Part shown: positions 8,150 through 15,279 of the stretch, piece by piece
How positions within the stretch are numbered: the first letter of the stretch is position 1
Layout: every line of letters starts with the position of its first letter
From: JAFDVL01 sp043736395
Lineage (GTDB): Bacteria > Acidobacteriota > Blastocatellia > RBC074
Assembly: GCA_043736395.1 (NCBI GenBank)
Contig: JAYTCQ010000352.1
Span: 1-19,640 of the forward strand
Length of the DNA: 19,640 bases
Reading direction: 5' to 3'
The notes under the pieces: model-generated
What the model saw: the letters and a program-made list of their open reading frames with translations, nothing else
Told to the model about the DNA's origin: nothing
The model's database searches: none
Made by a program: the position numbers and the translations under genes

Positions 8150-9538
8150 TTAATACAAAAATCTCATCCCGAATAACCAGCCACGATTTGTTCGCAACGA
8201 CTGACCGCCGCCACTCTGCGCGACTAAAGCCTGATAACTCGCCTCAAGCACTACGCGCGTAGTCGCCACATACTGCAATCCTGGCAGCAACGAAAACGCA
8301 GTGATGTCACTGTTCGCAACTGTCGCCGAAGCGCTTCGTCCTTTGCCGCGCTTCACGAAACCAGTTTCTAAAATAGCGAACACTTCTTTCGTGGGACGCC
8401 GATATTTAAAGGGAAATATCACATATTCAAAATCTGTATTCACATCAAATTCGTGACCCATCCGAAAGCCTTCGCGTTCGCTACGAAAAATTCCCGCGAC
8501 GTTGCCGCCGAAAATAACGCGCCCTTTGGCCTGTGAATACGCGGCTTCTACATGTGCGCTTGTACCGCCATTGATAGCAGAAAGTTGTTGCCGTACAAAC
8601 TCAGGCGCAGTGAATTGGCTGGCTCCGGCAAAATCTTTTTTCCCGGTTGGCAGCTCCAATCCGAATCGCGCCGCCGCCTGTTTATCGCCCCATTGCTCAA
8701 CCTTACGAAAAAAACGGTACTTGCCCCAGAGCGTAATGTTGCCGAGTCCACTGTCAGAAATATCCAACGAACCTTGTTGCGCGCGAGTGTGAACATAAGG
8801 AATTTCAGCCTCAAGTTGGAGCGTTGGCGTCGGCGTATACGAAACATTAATTTGCCAAATGTCTCTGGTCACATGCAACGCGCCGAACGATTGCGATACA
8901 CGCTGATAACGCGGCATCACTGCGCCGCCCTGATATACCGTTAACCCCGGACTCACCGTGCGAATTGGCATTAAAGCATTCGCAGCATTTGAAGCTATCG
9001 GAGTCCATTCAGAACTAACGACATCAACGATTTCATTCTTTTTCAAAGCGGCAGCAACAGTAATTACTTCCTGCGCAGCCGCTCCGATTCCCGTCGTTTT
9101 CCAATCGCCAGAAACTTCGATTTCTTCATTCACTGGAAGGTTCTTGGCAGCTTCGCCTTCGAGCAAAAATCTTTGTTTTCCAACTACCAGAAACAGGCTT
9201 TTTTCATTCGATAAAATTTTCCCTCGTGCAATTAGCTTAGCCGAACCAAGCGCATAACCCGCCTTCTTCAGCGCGGTTTTTAGAGCTGCAAATGACACCG
9301 CAAAATCAGCTCTCGGCGTAAATATCCCGATGCCACCTTTGATGTCAGTAATTTCAATTTCTTTCGGAATGGGAGCAAATGGCAGACGGCTCACGGCCTT
9401 CTGAATGTTGTACACTCAGTTGCCGCAAAGATAGCCGTCAATCTTCATCTGCACCTGCTTGACCTGTGAAAAAGCGGTCATTGCCAAAGAAACGCTAATC
9501 AGAATAATTATGAATATTTTTTTAATATGACTTCGCAT
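8150..9538 (-). CDS. Candidate selenoprotein: HMA domain (CxxU) fused to outer-membrane beta-barrel
   Basis: Reading through one in-frame UGA at 9416-9418 gives 462 residues. AGAAAGGA stands 9 nt before the ATG at 9538. Residues 1-24 are a signal peptide. Residues 28-95 form a heavy-metal-associated (MerP-like) domain: metal-site loop DGYLCGN then UGA at position 41, and the usual closing KKAGYAL. In HMA domains the motif is CxxC, so the UGA sits exactly on the second Cys (Cys38-Gly-Asn-Sec41). A beta-rich OB-like segment follows (about 103-165), then a barrel of the kind called putative MetA-pathway/transporter porins (about 190-462). It ends in an aromatic residue (FLY), as barrels inserted by BAM do. 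If the UGA were a stop, the product would be a 40-residue stub plus a barrel with a headless HMA half. Selenocysteine is favoured, and a nonsense mutation remains possible. Confidence 0.75.
9383..9418 (-). promoter_or_regulatory. In-frame UGA with SECIS-like hairpin
   Basis: The UGA codon is at 9416-9418. Twelve nt later a hairpin starts: CAGAAGGC pairs with GCCGUCUG with one A-G mismatch, leaving the 5-nt loop CGUGA (9391-9395). The loop begins 20 nt after the UGA and has G as its second base. Bacterial SECIS elements are described as a short stem with a small apical loop holding a G among its first two bases, roughly 16-37 nt after UGA, so this fits. The bases also code for the HMA helix, as expected for bacterial SECIS elements. 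Confidence 0.65.
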
Positions 9539-9658
9539 GGGAAAATTCCTTTCTGAATAAAATTGCGTGAGAGCGGAAGAATTTTGACTTCCGTTCAGAC
9601 TTAGAAAAATTGTGGAGGCTGGCGGCGAGCATTTGCCCGATCCGCAAACACACTTCTC

Positions 9659-10075
9659 CTAAATTCGCCAAACACAATTCAGCATTCGAAGATTGCTTTT
9701 ATCAGGAAGGGAGAGAGAGGGAAAATAAGGTTCGGATGTGATGATTTGCGGCGGAAAGAACGCCGCCATTACTGGAACAAAAACAGTGACGTCGGGTACG
9801 ATATGTTTCGGCTGCGAAGTTTCCTGTGCCGCCAAATCCTGCAATGCGCAACAATCGAAACCCGGTAGCGAAGCAGCTAATCCAGTCGTTTTTTCGTCTA
9901 GCGATTTTTCGGATTCCTGCACTGCGCAACAATCCATTTCACAGGCTCCTGACACTTTCGCAAGTTCACCCGCGACGCAGGAAGCCAGGCAATTCAATCC
10001 GCCCCACCATAATGTACAAAAGACAAAGGCAGTGACCTTGAGCGAATTCCAAATTGTCTGCTTGTTAACTTTCAT
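9659..10075 (-). CDS. Small Cys-rich envelope protein, function unknown
   Basis: The product has 138 residues from the ATG at 10075. A TTG at 10111 in the same frame is possible but has no better ribosome site. A hydrophobic segment at about 11-32 would act as a signal or membrane anchor. Nine cysteines follow a pattern: Cys20, Cys29, Cys33, Cys45, then CC at 49-50 and CC at 75-76 within the near-repeats DCCAVQ and DCCALQ, and Cys134 near the end. I do not recognise a family. Paired cysteines outside the membrane suggest metal binding or disulfide chemistry. It lies 40 bp after the phosphatase gene and 120 bp before the HMA/barrel gene on the same strand, which fits a metal-handling role, but only by position. 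Confidence 0.65.
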   Translation of the reverse strand: MKVNKQTIWNSLKVTAFVFCTLWWGGLNCLASCVAGELAKVSGACEMDCCAVQESEKSLDEKTTGLAASLPGFDCCALQDLAAQETSQPKHIVPDVTVFVPVMAAFFPPQIITSEPYFPSLSLPDKSNLRMLNCVWRI

Positions 10076-10114
10076 CGTGAACAGGCTACTTTTCAATGCG
10101 AACAGCGTCAAGTT

Positions 10115-11668
10115 TTATTTCATTATAGCTGGCAATTCAACGCGGTAAATTTGCTTCCCATTGATGTCGTGCAATCCTACACTCATCGCCTTCGTCTTCC
10201 CGTCAATACTCACTGCGCCGAAAAATTGGAAGCCGTCTTTTGGTGAACGATTTCCTTTCATGCCTTTTGGGATTCCGGTGAATTTCACTTGGGGGCCGAA
10301 GGTGTTGTCCATTTCCCCGGGGCCGAACGTTCCGGCATTTAACGGTCCTGCGACGAATTCCCAGAAGGGGTCGAAGTCGGTGAATTGGGCTTGGGCGGGA
10401 TCGTAATAATGCGCGGCGCAATAATGAACGTCGGCGGTGAACCAGACCACATTGCGGATTTTATTTTGTTTGATGAAGCGGAGTAATTCGGCGATTTCTA
10501 ATTCCCTTCCCATTGCTGCGCCGTTCGTATTCGCAAACGCTTCGTAATCTTTCGCGCCGTCTTTGACAATAATTCCTATCGGCATATCGCTGGCAATGAC
10601 TTTCCACGTCGCTTTTGATTTCAGCAAAGTTTGCTTGATCCAGCGCATTTGTTCAGAGCCAAAAAATCTCGTTTCGTCATTTTGGACAGCTTGATTATTC
10701 GGCGTATTGATCCCGCGATAACTGCGTTCGTCCAGCATGATCACATCCAACAATGAGCCGTAATTATAGGCTCGATAGACGCGTTCAGGATCAGTTGGAT
10801 GGAAGCGCATCGGCATATAATCCAAAAATGCGCGCTTGCCATTTTTGACTAATTCATCAATTCTTTTTTCCGTATATTTCGGGTCTTCGAGAATCTGCCC
10901 CGGATACCAATTATTGCGGACTTCGTGATCGTCCCACTGCGCAATCATCGGGACTTCGGCGTTGAAGCGACGGAAATTTTCATCAAGAAAATTGTAGCGT
11001 TGCGCACCGTGAAATTCTGCCAGCGTTTCGGCGACTTTGGATTTTTCGGGCGTCGTAATGTTTTTCCAGATCGTGCCGTCATCCAATTTCACCTCGGGCA
11101 AAATCACGCCGTCCGCATAAATCGTATCGCCGGAATGAATGAAAAAATCCGGCTGCATTTTTCGCATCGCTTCATAAATTTTCATCCCGCCAAATTCAGG
11201 ATTGATGCCCCAGCCCTGACCGCACACATCTCCGCCCCAGACAAATTTCACATCACGATTATTGTTTGGAGCCGTATTAAAACTTCCCGTCACCGGCTCA
11301 CTGATAATTTTGGAATCCCAAACATCACGAAAGGCGATGCGATAAAAAATCTTTTGCCCTGCCGGTAATTTATCCAGCTCAAGCCGCATCGTGAAATCCG
11401 TATTTGCCAGCGCGATTCCACCAAAAATCTTCTTGGCATTTTTGAAAGATTCTGTCGTCGAATATTCCACCACCATCTGCGAAGCCCTATCGCTACGGCT
11501 CCAAATAATCGCAGAGTTTTTGGTGATGTCGCCGCTTTGGACACCGGAGAGGATTTGGGGACGCAGTTTATCGGATTGAATAAATGTTGGCGCTTTGCCC
11601 CAAATTTTGGAGGTTAGAAGGGCACTGGTGCCAAGCGTAACTTGATTGAGAAATTTTCTTCTACGCAT
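10115..11668 (-). CDS. phoD: PhoD-like alkaline phosphatase/phosphodiesterase, Tat-exported
   Basis: The product has 517 residues from the ATG at 11668. A GTG three codons earlier is an alternative and gives 520. The N-terminus MRRRKFL followed by a weakly hydrophobic run is a Tat signal, expected for PhoD enzymes, which fold with metals before export. A beta-sandwich N-domain (about 38-135) precedes the metallophosphatase domain. Numbered from the GTG start, the metal and active-site motifs are WGGDVCG (Asp150, Cys152), HSGDTIYAD (181-189), QWDDHEVRNNW (247-257) and TADVHY (415-419). The Asp-x-Cys ligand pair is a mark of PhoD, which uses Fe and Ca. It releases phosphate from phosphomono- or diesters outside the cytoplasm. 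It is the first gene of the minus-strand run and diverges from the regulator at 11829. Confidence 0.92.
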   Translation of the reverse strand: MRRRKFLNQVTLGTSALLTSKIWGKAPTFIQSDKLRPQILSGVQSGDITKNSAIIWSRSDRASQMVVEYSTTESFKNAKKIFGGIALANTDFTMRLELDKLPAGQKIFYRIAFRDVWDSKIISEPVTGSFNTAPNNNRDVKFVWGGDVCGQGWGINPEFGGMKIYEAMRKMQPDFFIHSGDTIYADGVILPEVKLDDGTIWKNITTPEKSKVAETLAEFHGAQRYNFLDENFRRFNAEVPMIAQWDDHEVRNNWYPGQILEDPKYTEKRIDELVKNGKRAFLDYMPMRFHPTDPERVYRAYNYGSLLDVIMLDERSYRGINTPNNQAVQNDETRFFGSEQMRWIKQTLLKSKATWKVIASDMPIGIIVKDGAKDYEAFANTNGAAMGRELEIAELLRFIKQNKIRNVVWFTADVHYCAAHYYDPAQAQFTDFDPFWEFVAGPLNAGTFGPGEMDNTFGPQVKFTGIPKGMKGNRSPKDGFQFFGAVSIDGKTKAMSVGLHDINGKQIYRVELPAIMK

Positions 11669-11754
11669 AATATTCACAAGAAGTACTTGTTTTTTACTTA
11701 CAATCTACGTAATATCCACACAGGCTGCAAACAAGCCATATGTTTGCTATTTGA

Positions 11755-11786
11755 CTCTATCTACAAAACAGGGATTTAAGATAGAG
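11755..11786. promoter_or_regulatory. 7-bp inverted repeat upstream of the RHH gene, possible operator
   Basis: CTCTATC (11755-11761) and GATAGAG (11780-11786) are perfect inverted copies with 18 nt between them, in the divergent gap between the phosphatase and the RHH gene. TTGACT overlaps the left arm and could be a -35 box. RHH proteins often repress their own promoter through such sites. This is suggestive only. Confidence 0.3.
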
Positions 11787-11828
11787 GATATTATCCCAAT
11801 TACAATTATGGCATTACACGGAGTAATT

Positions 11829-12059
11829 ATGGCAAATTTAGAAAAAGAACGAACTAAGGTTCGTCTAAGCCTCGATATTTCTACCGAAATGAATACGCTC
11901 TTAGAACAACTCTCCGCAACAACGGGAGGCACCAAAAGCGATGTATTGCGCAAAGCAATTGCCTTAATGGAAATCGCAGTTGATGCAAAGCGGCAAGGTA
12001 AGAAATTCGGTATTGCTGAAAAAGATCAGCAGTTAGCCACAGAAATTATCGGGCTGTAG
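11829..12059 (+). CDS. CopG-like ribbon-helix-helix DNA-binding protein
   Basis: The product has 76 residues. GGAG lies 5 nt before this ATG, which decides the start over an in-frame ATG at 11808 and longer frames. Residues 9-18 (TKVRLSLDIS) form the DNA-contacting strand. Helices follow at about 20-31 and 36-50, with the turn TGGTKSDVLRKAI typical of the RHH/CopG fold. The tail after AKRQGKKFGI is short. Such proteins bind DNA as dimers and usually regulate their own operon, sometimes as antitoxins. The next gene starts 23 bp downstream and is not a recognised toxin. The plus-strand pair is set among minus-strand genes. Confidence 0.85.
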   Translation: MANLEKERTKVRLSLDISTEMNTLLEQLSATTGGTKSDVLRKAIALMEIAVDAKRQGKKFGIAEKDQQLATEIIGL

Positions 12060-12082
12060 ACTTCCTTTCCCCCAGGAGTTTC

Positions 12083-12397
12083 ATGGCAGAAAATAAGATC
12101 GATTTAAATGATCTCGCGCAATCCCAAAATCTAAAACTCTCACTTGCTACGGTTGAAGATTCAACTGAGCGAGAATCCCGCCTTCGCATTGCCGAAGCTG
12201 ATGCCTTACACCTCCGCAGCAAAGAATTACTAATCTATCGGCTCACGGCTACTATTCTCATTGGTGTCGTCGTGCTTTCTTTCTGGATCATCCTCAACAA
12301 AGGCTTATCTAACGATGAAGGGAAATTAGCTCTTGCTTTGCTGACTTCCATCGTGACCGGATTGGTTGGGTATGTGACAGGGAAATCATCGAAGTAG
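12083..12397 (+). CDS. Small two-helix membrane protein, function unknown
   Basis: The product has 104 residues. AGGAG lies 4 nt before the ATG, so translation should be strong. The first 48 residues are polar and probably helical. Two membrane helices follow at about 52-71 and 82-99, joined by a short polar turn (NKGLSNDEGK), and the protein ends in a basic KSSK. No enzymatic motif is visible and I do not recognise the family. It forms a two-gene unit with the RHH gene just upstream. It could be the effector that the regulator controls, but nothing in the sequence shows toxicity. Confidence 0.75.
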   Translation: MAENKIDLNDLAQSQNLKLSLATVEDSTERESRLRIAEADALHLRSKELLIYRLTATILIGVVVLSFWIILNKGLSNDEGKLALALLTSIVTGLVGYVTGKSSK

Positions 12398-12420
12398 CTT
12401 TTCCCAATTCATCAAATAAT

Positions 12421-12541
12421 CGCGAAGCGTGTGGAGTGCTGCGCCTTGTCGTAGCTTTAGTAGAGACTTTCATTACAAATTTGCAGCGATGTAAATCTAT
12501 ACCAAAGCTACGCCGAGCCGTAGCACTCCAAACGCTTCGCG
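12421..12541. repeat. 121-bp imperfect palindrome with 42-nt arms
   Basis: Arms 12421-12462 and 12500-12541 match as inverted copies with six mismatches out of 42, around a 37-nt centre. The ends read CGCGAAGCG. The inner part carries TTTGGAGTGCT and GTAGCTTT, wording that recalls intergenic repeats common in Verrucomicrobia and related soil bacteria (from memory). The element lies between two convergent genes and ends 7 bp from the stop codon of the minus-strand gene, so it may also serve as a two-way terminator. There is no transposase and no clear target duplication. Confidence 0.75.
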
Positions 12542-12548
12542 AGGCGAA

Positions 12549-15155
12549 TTAACGAGATTTTCTTTTCTTTGCTCGCTCTTCGCGTTCCTCTTCTTCCTCG
12601 TCATCTTTATCAACGGCTCTAACAAATGCGCTTCGCACCGGCGCAGGCATTTGCGAGTTTGCACCTTTAACGGATTGCCAGATCACTTCGTTGAATTCGA
12701 TGTCGGGGAGCGTATCTTCGCGGCTGAAATCCCAGCTTGCAGATTTTTGTGCGCCGGGGGCGTTCGACTGGTTGCGTTCATCCATATTAATGCGTGCCGG
12801 GCGAACAGTAAACGGAGTCAAATCAGCCTGATTCGTGAATGCGCCGTACATCGGAATCGCCGCTGCATCGTACTGGCTCATCGGCGGCAAGCCTAAAATT
12901 AATTCCATCGTCCGCAGCATGCTTGAACCTGTATACATCGAAGAATCTACAAATTTTCTCTTGGTGTATGGGCTAACAATAAACGCTGTCGAGCGGTGCG
13001 CGTCTACGTGATCGGGGCCGTTTTGGGCGTCGTCTTCGATGATGAAAATTGCGGTCGAAGCCCAATATTTACTGGCGCTCACCGCTTCCACTAAACGACC
13101 AACTGCGAGATCGTTATCGGCCACATGCGCACGCGGAGTTTTCTTGCCGGGGCTGGTTCCTTCGGTGTGATTATTCCCCAGCCGGACAACCTGAAATTGT
13201 GGCAATTGCCCGTTTTGTTCGTAGGCGCGAAATTCTTCCAGCCAACGATCTACGCGAGTGTTGTCAGTGATCGCCAAATTATAGGACGGATACGTCGGAC
13301 TAAAATGATCCAACAAAGCTTCTTCACCGGTGTAATTTTCGCGTTGTGCTTTGGTCGCTGCGGCAGTTGCTTCACCGCCGCCACCGCCGCCGATTTTGAC
13401 ATCCCGGACTCCTATAAATTCGCCGTAACTGCGATAGCTCACACCCGCAGCTTTGCAATAATCCCAGATGTATCCTTTCGTCGGTCTGGCAATTTTTTTG
13501 CTGCCTTCGTAATCATAAGTTCGACCGCGCGACGAATAATTTGTCGGCCACGTTTTCTCGACATAGTCTGTCGCGTACGCCGCCATTGACCAATTGTGAC
13601 CATCGGCGGAAACCTCTGAATCCACATAAAAATTATCGAGCAGAACAAATTCACGAGCGAGCGCGTGCTGGTTCGGCGTGACCTCATCGGGGAACAAACA
13701 TAAGTTCGGATCGCCATTGCCTTCGGGCATATCGCCCAAAACCTGATCGTACGTGCGATTTTCTTTGACGATGTAAATCACGTGCTTGATCGGCGAGGCT
13801 TCACCCACTCGCGTTGGAATCGCAGTCCCTGTTTTCGGGGCGCGAGCAGCTTGCAACAGCTCATCCGTGTAAGGCGAATTGGCATAAGTCAGTTTGGTCA
13901 GTTGCGCCAACTTCTTAGCATCGGGCAAATCTATGAATGAAATCGTACCTTTCAAAATACTGCCGATGTATTGCACGTCGTTGTTTTCGGCGCGCGACAT
14001 TCCAGCTTTAGGTTGCGGACCTTTTGGGTTCGCTGCTGAAGTTGTGCCTTTGCCATTCGCGACAAAAATCTGCTGACCATTTTTACTCGAACGAACTGAA
14101 GCGGGATACCAACCCGTTGGCACAAAACCCTTGATCTTACTGGCTCTGCGCTTGCTCACGTCTACGATGGCGACATTATTATTGTCAGCGTTGGCGATGT
14201 ACAAAGTTTTTTCGTTCGGTGATAAAGCGACCGCATTCGGTGTGCTGCCGATGGGAGATTTCGGATGCAACGCAGTGGAAATCGCTTCAATTTCTTTCAT
14301 CTCCGTGGTGTCAATGACTGACACAGAATTACTGTTGGCGTTGGCTACATACAAAATTTTTCCGTTGCGCGAAAGTTCCAGATCGTTCGGATGATCGCCC
14401 GTTTGAATGTTGCCGATAACTTGATTTTTGGTAGTGTCAATGACGGCGACGCTACGCGATCCCCAGTTGCTGACGTAGACGCGTTTGCCATCGTTTGCAA
14501 CCGTACAATCGTAGGGATATTCGCCGACGGCAATTTTCATGATGACCTGATTATTGCTGAGATCAACGACCGCGACCTGATTTGAAAGATTTTCTGCGGC
14601 ATACAATTTTTTGCCATCGGGCGAAATAGTAATTCCCGAAGGAAATGAGAATTCGCCTTTGCCTGCGGAGCGCGCTTTGTTGCGTCCGGCATTATCCAGG
14701 GCATGAAATTCTTTGCTGCCTAAAATAATTTTGCCCGCTTCGGCGGCCTTGCCGTTCATAAAATCGAAGATCAAAATTTCGTTATCGTCGCCGCCTGAGA
14801 CGAAAAATTTATTCCCTGCCGGATTAAACGCCAACCCTAACCACGATTTTTTGACGGTAATTTTTTGGATGACCTGCTGCGAAGCCACATCAATAATATC
14901 CACTTCCTGTTCACCGTTGCCGTTCGTCGTCACCAGCAAAAAACGCCCGTCTTTACTGAGTTCCATGTTCATCGGCAAATCGCTGACCGGAATTTGTTTG
15001 CCTTCGGGCGTCAGCGTCCAGCCGTTCGGGAGCAGCATCCCAGCTGGTTTTTGTCCGGGCAAAATTCTAGCCGATTGCGCGGGCTGGGCGGATTGCGCGA
15101 AGCCGACAACTGAAAACATGACGAGCGATGCAATGGATTTTTTTAAATGCAGCAC
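12549..15155 (-). CDS. YncE-like beta-propeller / alkaline phosphatase-superfamily phosphoesterase fusion
   Basis: The product has 868 residues. The start is a GTG with AGGAG 8 nt upstream. A signal peptide covers about 1-23. Residues 50-430 hold YVTN propeller repeats (LYVANANSNSVSVIDT, LYIANADNNNVAIVD, VYVSNWGSRSVAVID). Residues 455-780 are a phosphoesterase of the phospholipase C/acid phosphatase branch of the alkaline phosphatase superfamily: KENRTYD (464-470) at the nucleophile region, DGHNW (518-522), and EDDAQNGPDHVDAHR (707-721) for metal binding. This two-domain layout is a known annotation class in soil bacteria, substrate unknown. The C-terminus (849-868) is a run of acidic then basic residues, probably disordered. 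A low-complexity Gly run lies at 589-594. It lies 124 bp after the ABC exporter gene on the same strand and has a strong ribosome site, so cotranscription is possible. Confidence 0.92.
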   Translation of the reverse strand: MLHLKKSIASLVMFSVVGFAQSAQPAQSARILPGQKPAGMLLPNGWTLTPEGKQIPVSDLPMNMELSKDGRFLLVTTNGNGEQEVDIIDVASQQVIQKITVKKSWLGLAFNPAGNKFFVSGGDDNEILIFDFMNGKAAEAGKIILGSKEFHALDNAGRNKARSAGKGEFSFPSGITISPDGKKLYAAENLSNQVAVVDLSNNQVIMKIAVGEYPYDCTVANDGKRVYVSNWGSRSVAVIDTTKNQVIGNIQTGDHPNDLELSRNGKILYVANANSNSVSVIDTTEMKEIEAISTALHPKSPIGSTPNAVALSPNEKTLYIANADNNNVAIVDVSKRRASKIKGFVPTGWYPASVRSSKNGQQIFVANGKGTTSAANPKGPQPKAGMSRAENNDVQYIGSILKGTISFIDLPDAKKLAQLTKLTYANSPYTDELLQAARAPKTGTAIPTRVGEASPIKHVIYIVKENRTYDQVLGDMPEGNGDPNLCLFPDEVTPNQHALAREFVLLDNFYVDSEVSADGHNWSMAAYATDYVEKTWPTNYSSRGRTYDYEGSKKIARPTKGYIWDYCKAAGVSYRSYGEFIGVRDVKIGGGGGGEATAAATKAQRENYTGEEALLDHFSPTYPSYNLAITDNTRVDRWLEEFRAYEQNGQLPQFQVVRLGNNHTEGTSPGKKTPRAHVADNDLAVGRLVEAVSASKYWASTAIFIIEDDAQNGPDHVDAHRSTAFIVSPYTKRKFVDSSMYTGSSMLRTMELILGLPPMSQYDAAAIPMYGAFTNQADLTPFTVRPARINMDERNQSNAPGAQKSASWDFSREDTLPDIEFNEVIWQSVKGANSQMPAPVRSAFVRAVDKDDEEEEEREERAKKRKSR

Positions 15156-15279
15156 AATGGAGTCTCCTGATTGAATTGGATTTCCTGCAATAATGGAATT
15201 TTCAATATATCATTCGCTTAGGTCTAATGGTAGTTGATCAATATCAAATCTATCTCAAGTTTTGCAGTTAAAGCTAAAA

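Noticed and set aside
8150..9415. A separate 421-residue gene starting at the GTG right after the UGA
   Set aside because: It would begin in the middle of an HMA domain, without a signal peptide for a barrel protein and without a ribosome site, while a proper start and signal peptide lie in frame at 9538.
9632..9648. TTTGC/GCAAA dyad upstream of the HMA/barrel gene
   Set aside because: Only 5-bp arms with a 7-nt gap. It could be an operator, but chance is as likely.
12549..15155. Two adjacent genes (propeller and phosphatase) instead of one fusion
   Set aside because: The frame is continuous, with no internal ribosome site at the junction, and this fusion order is a known architecture.
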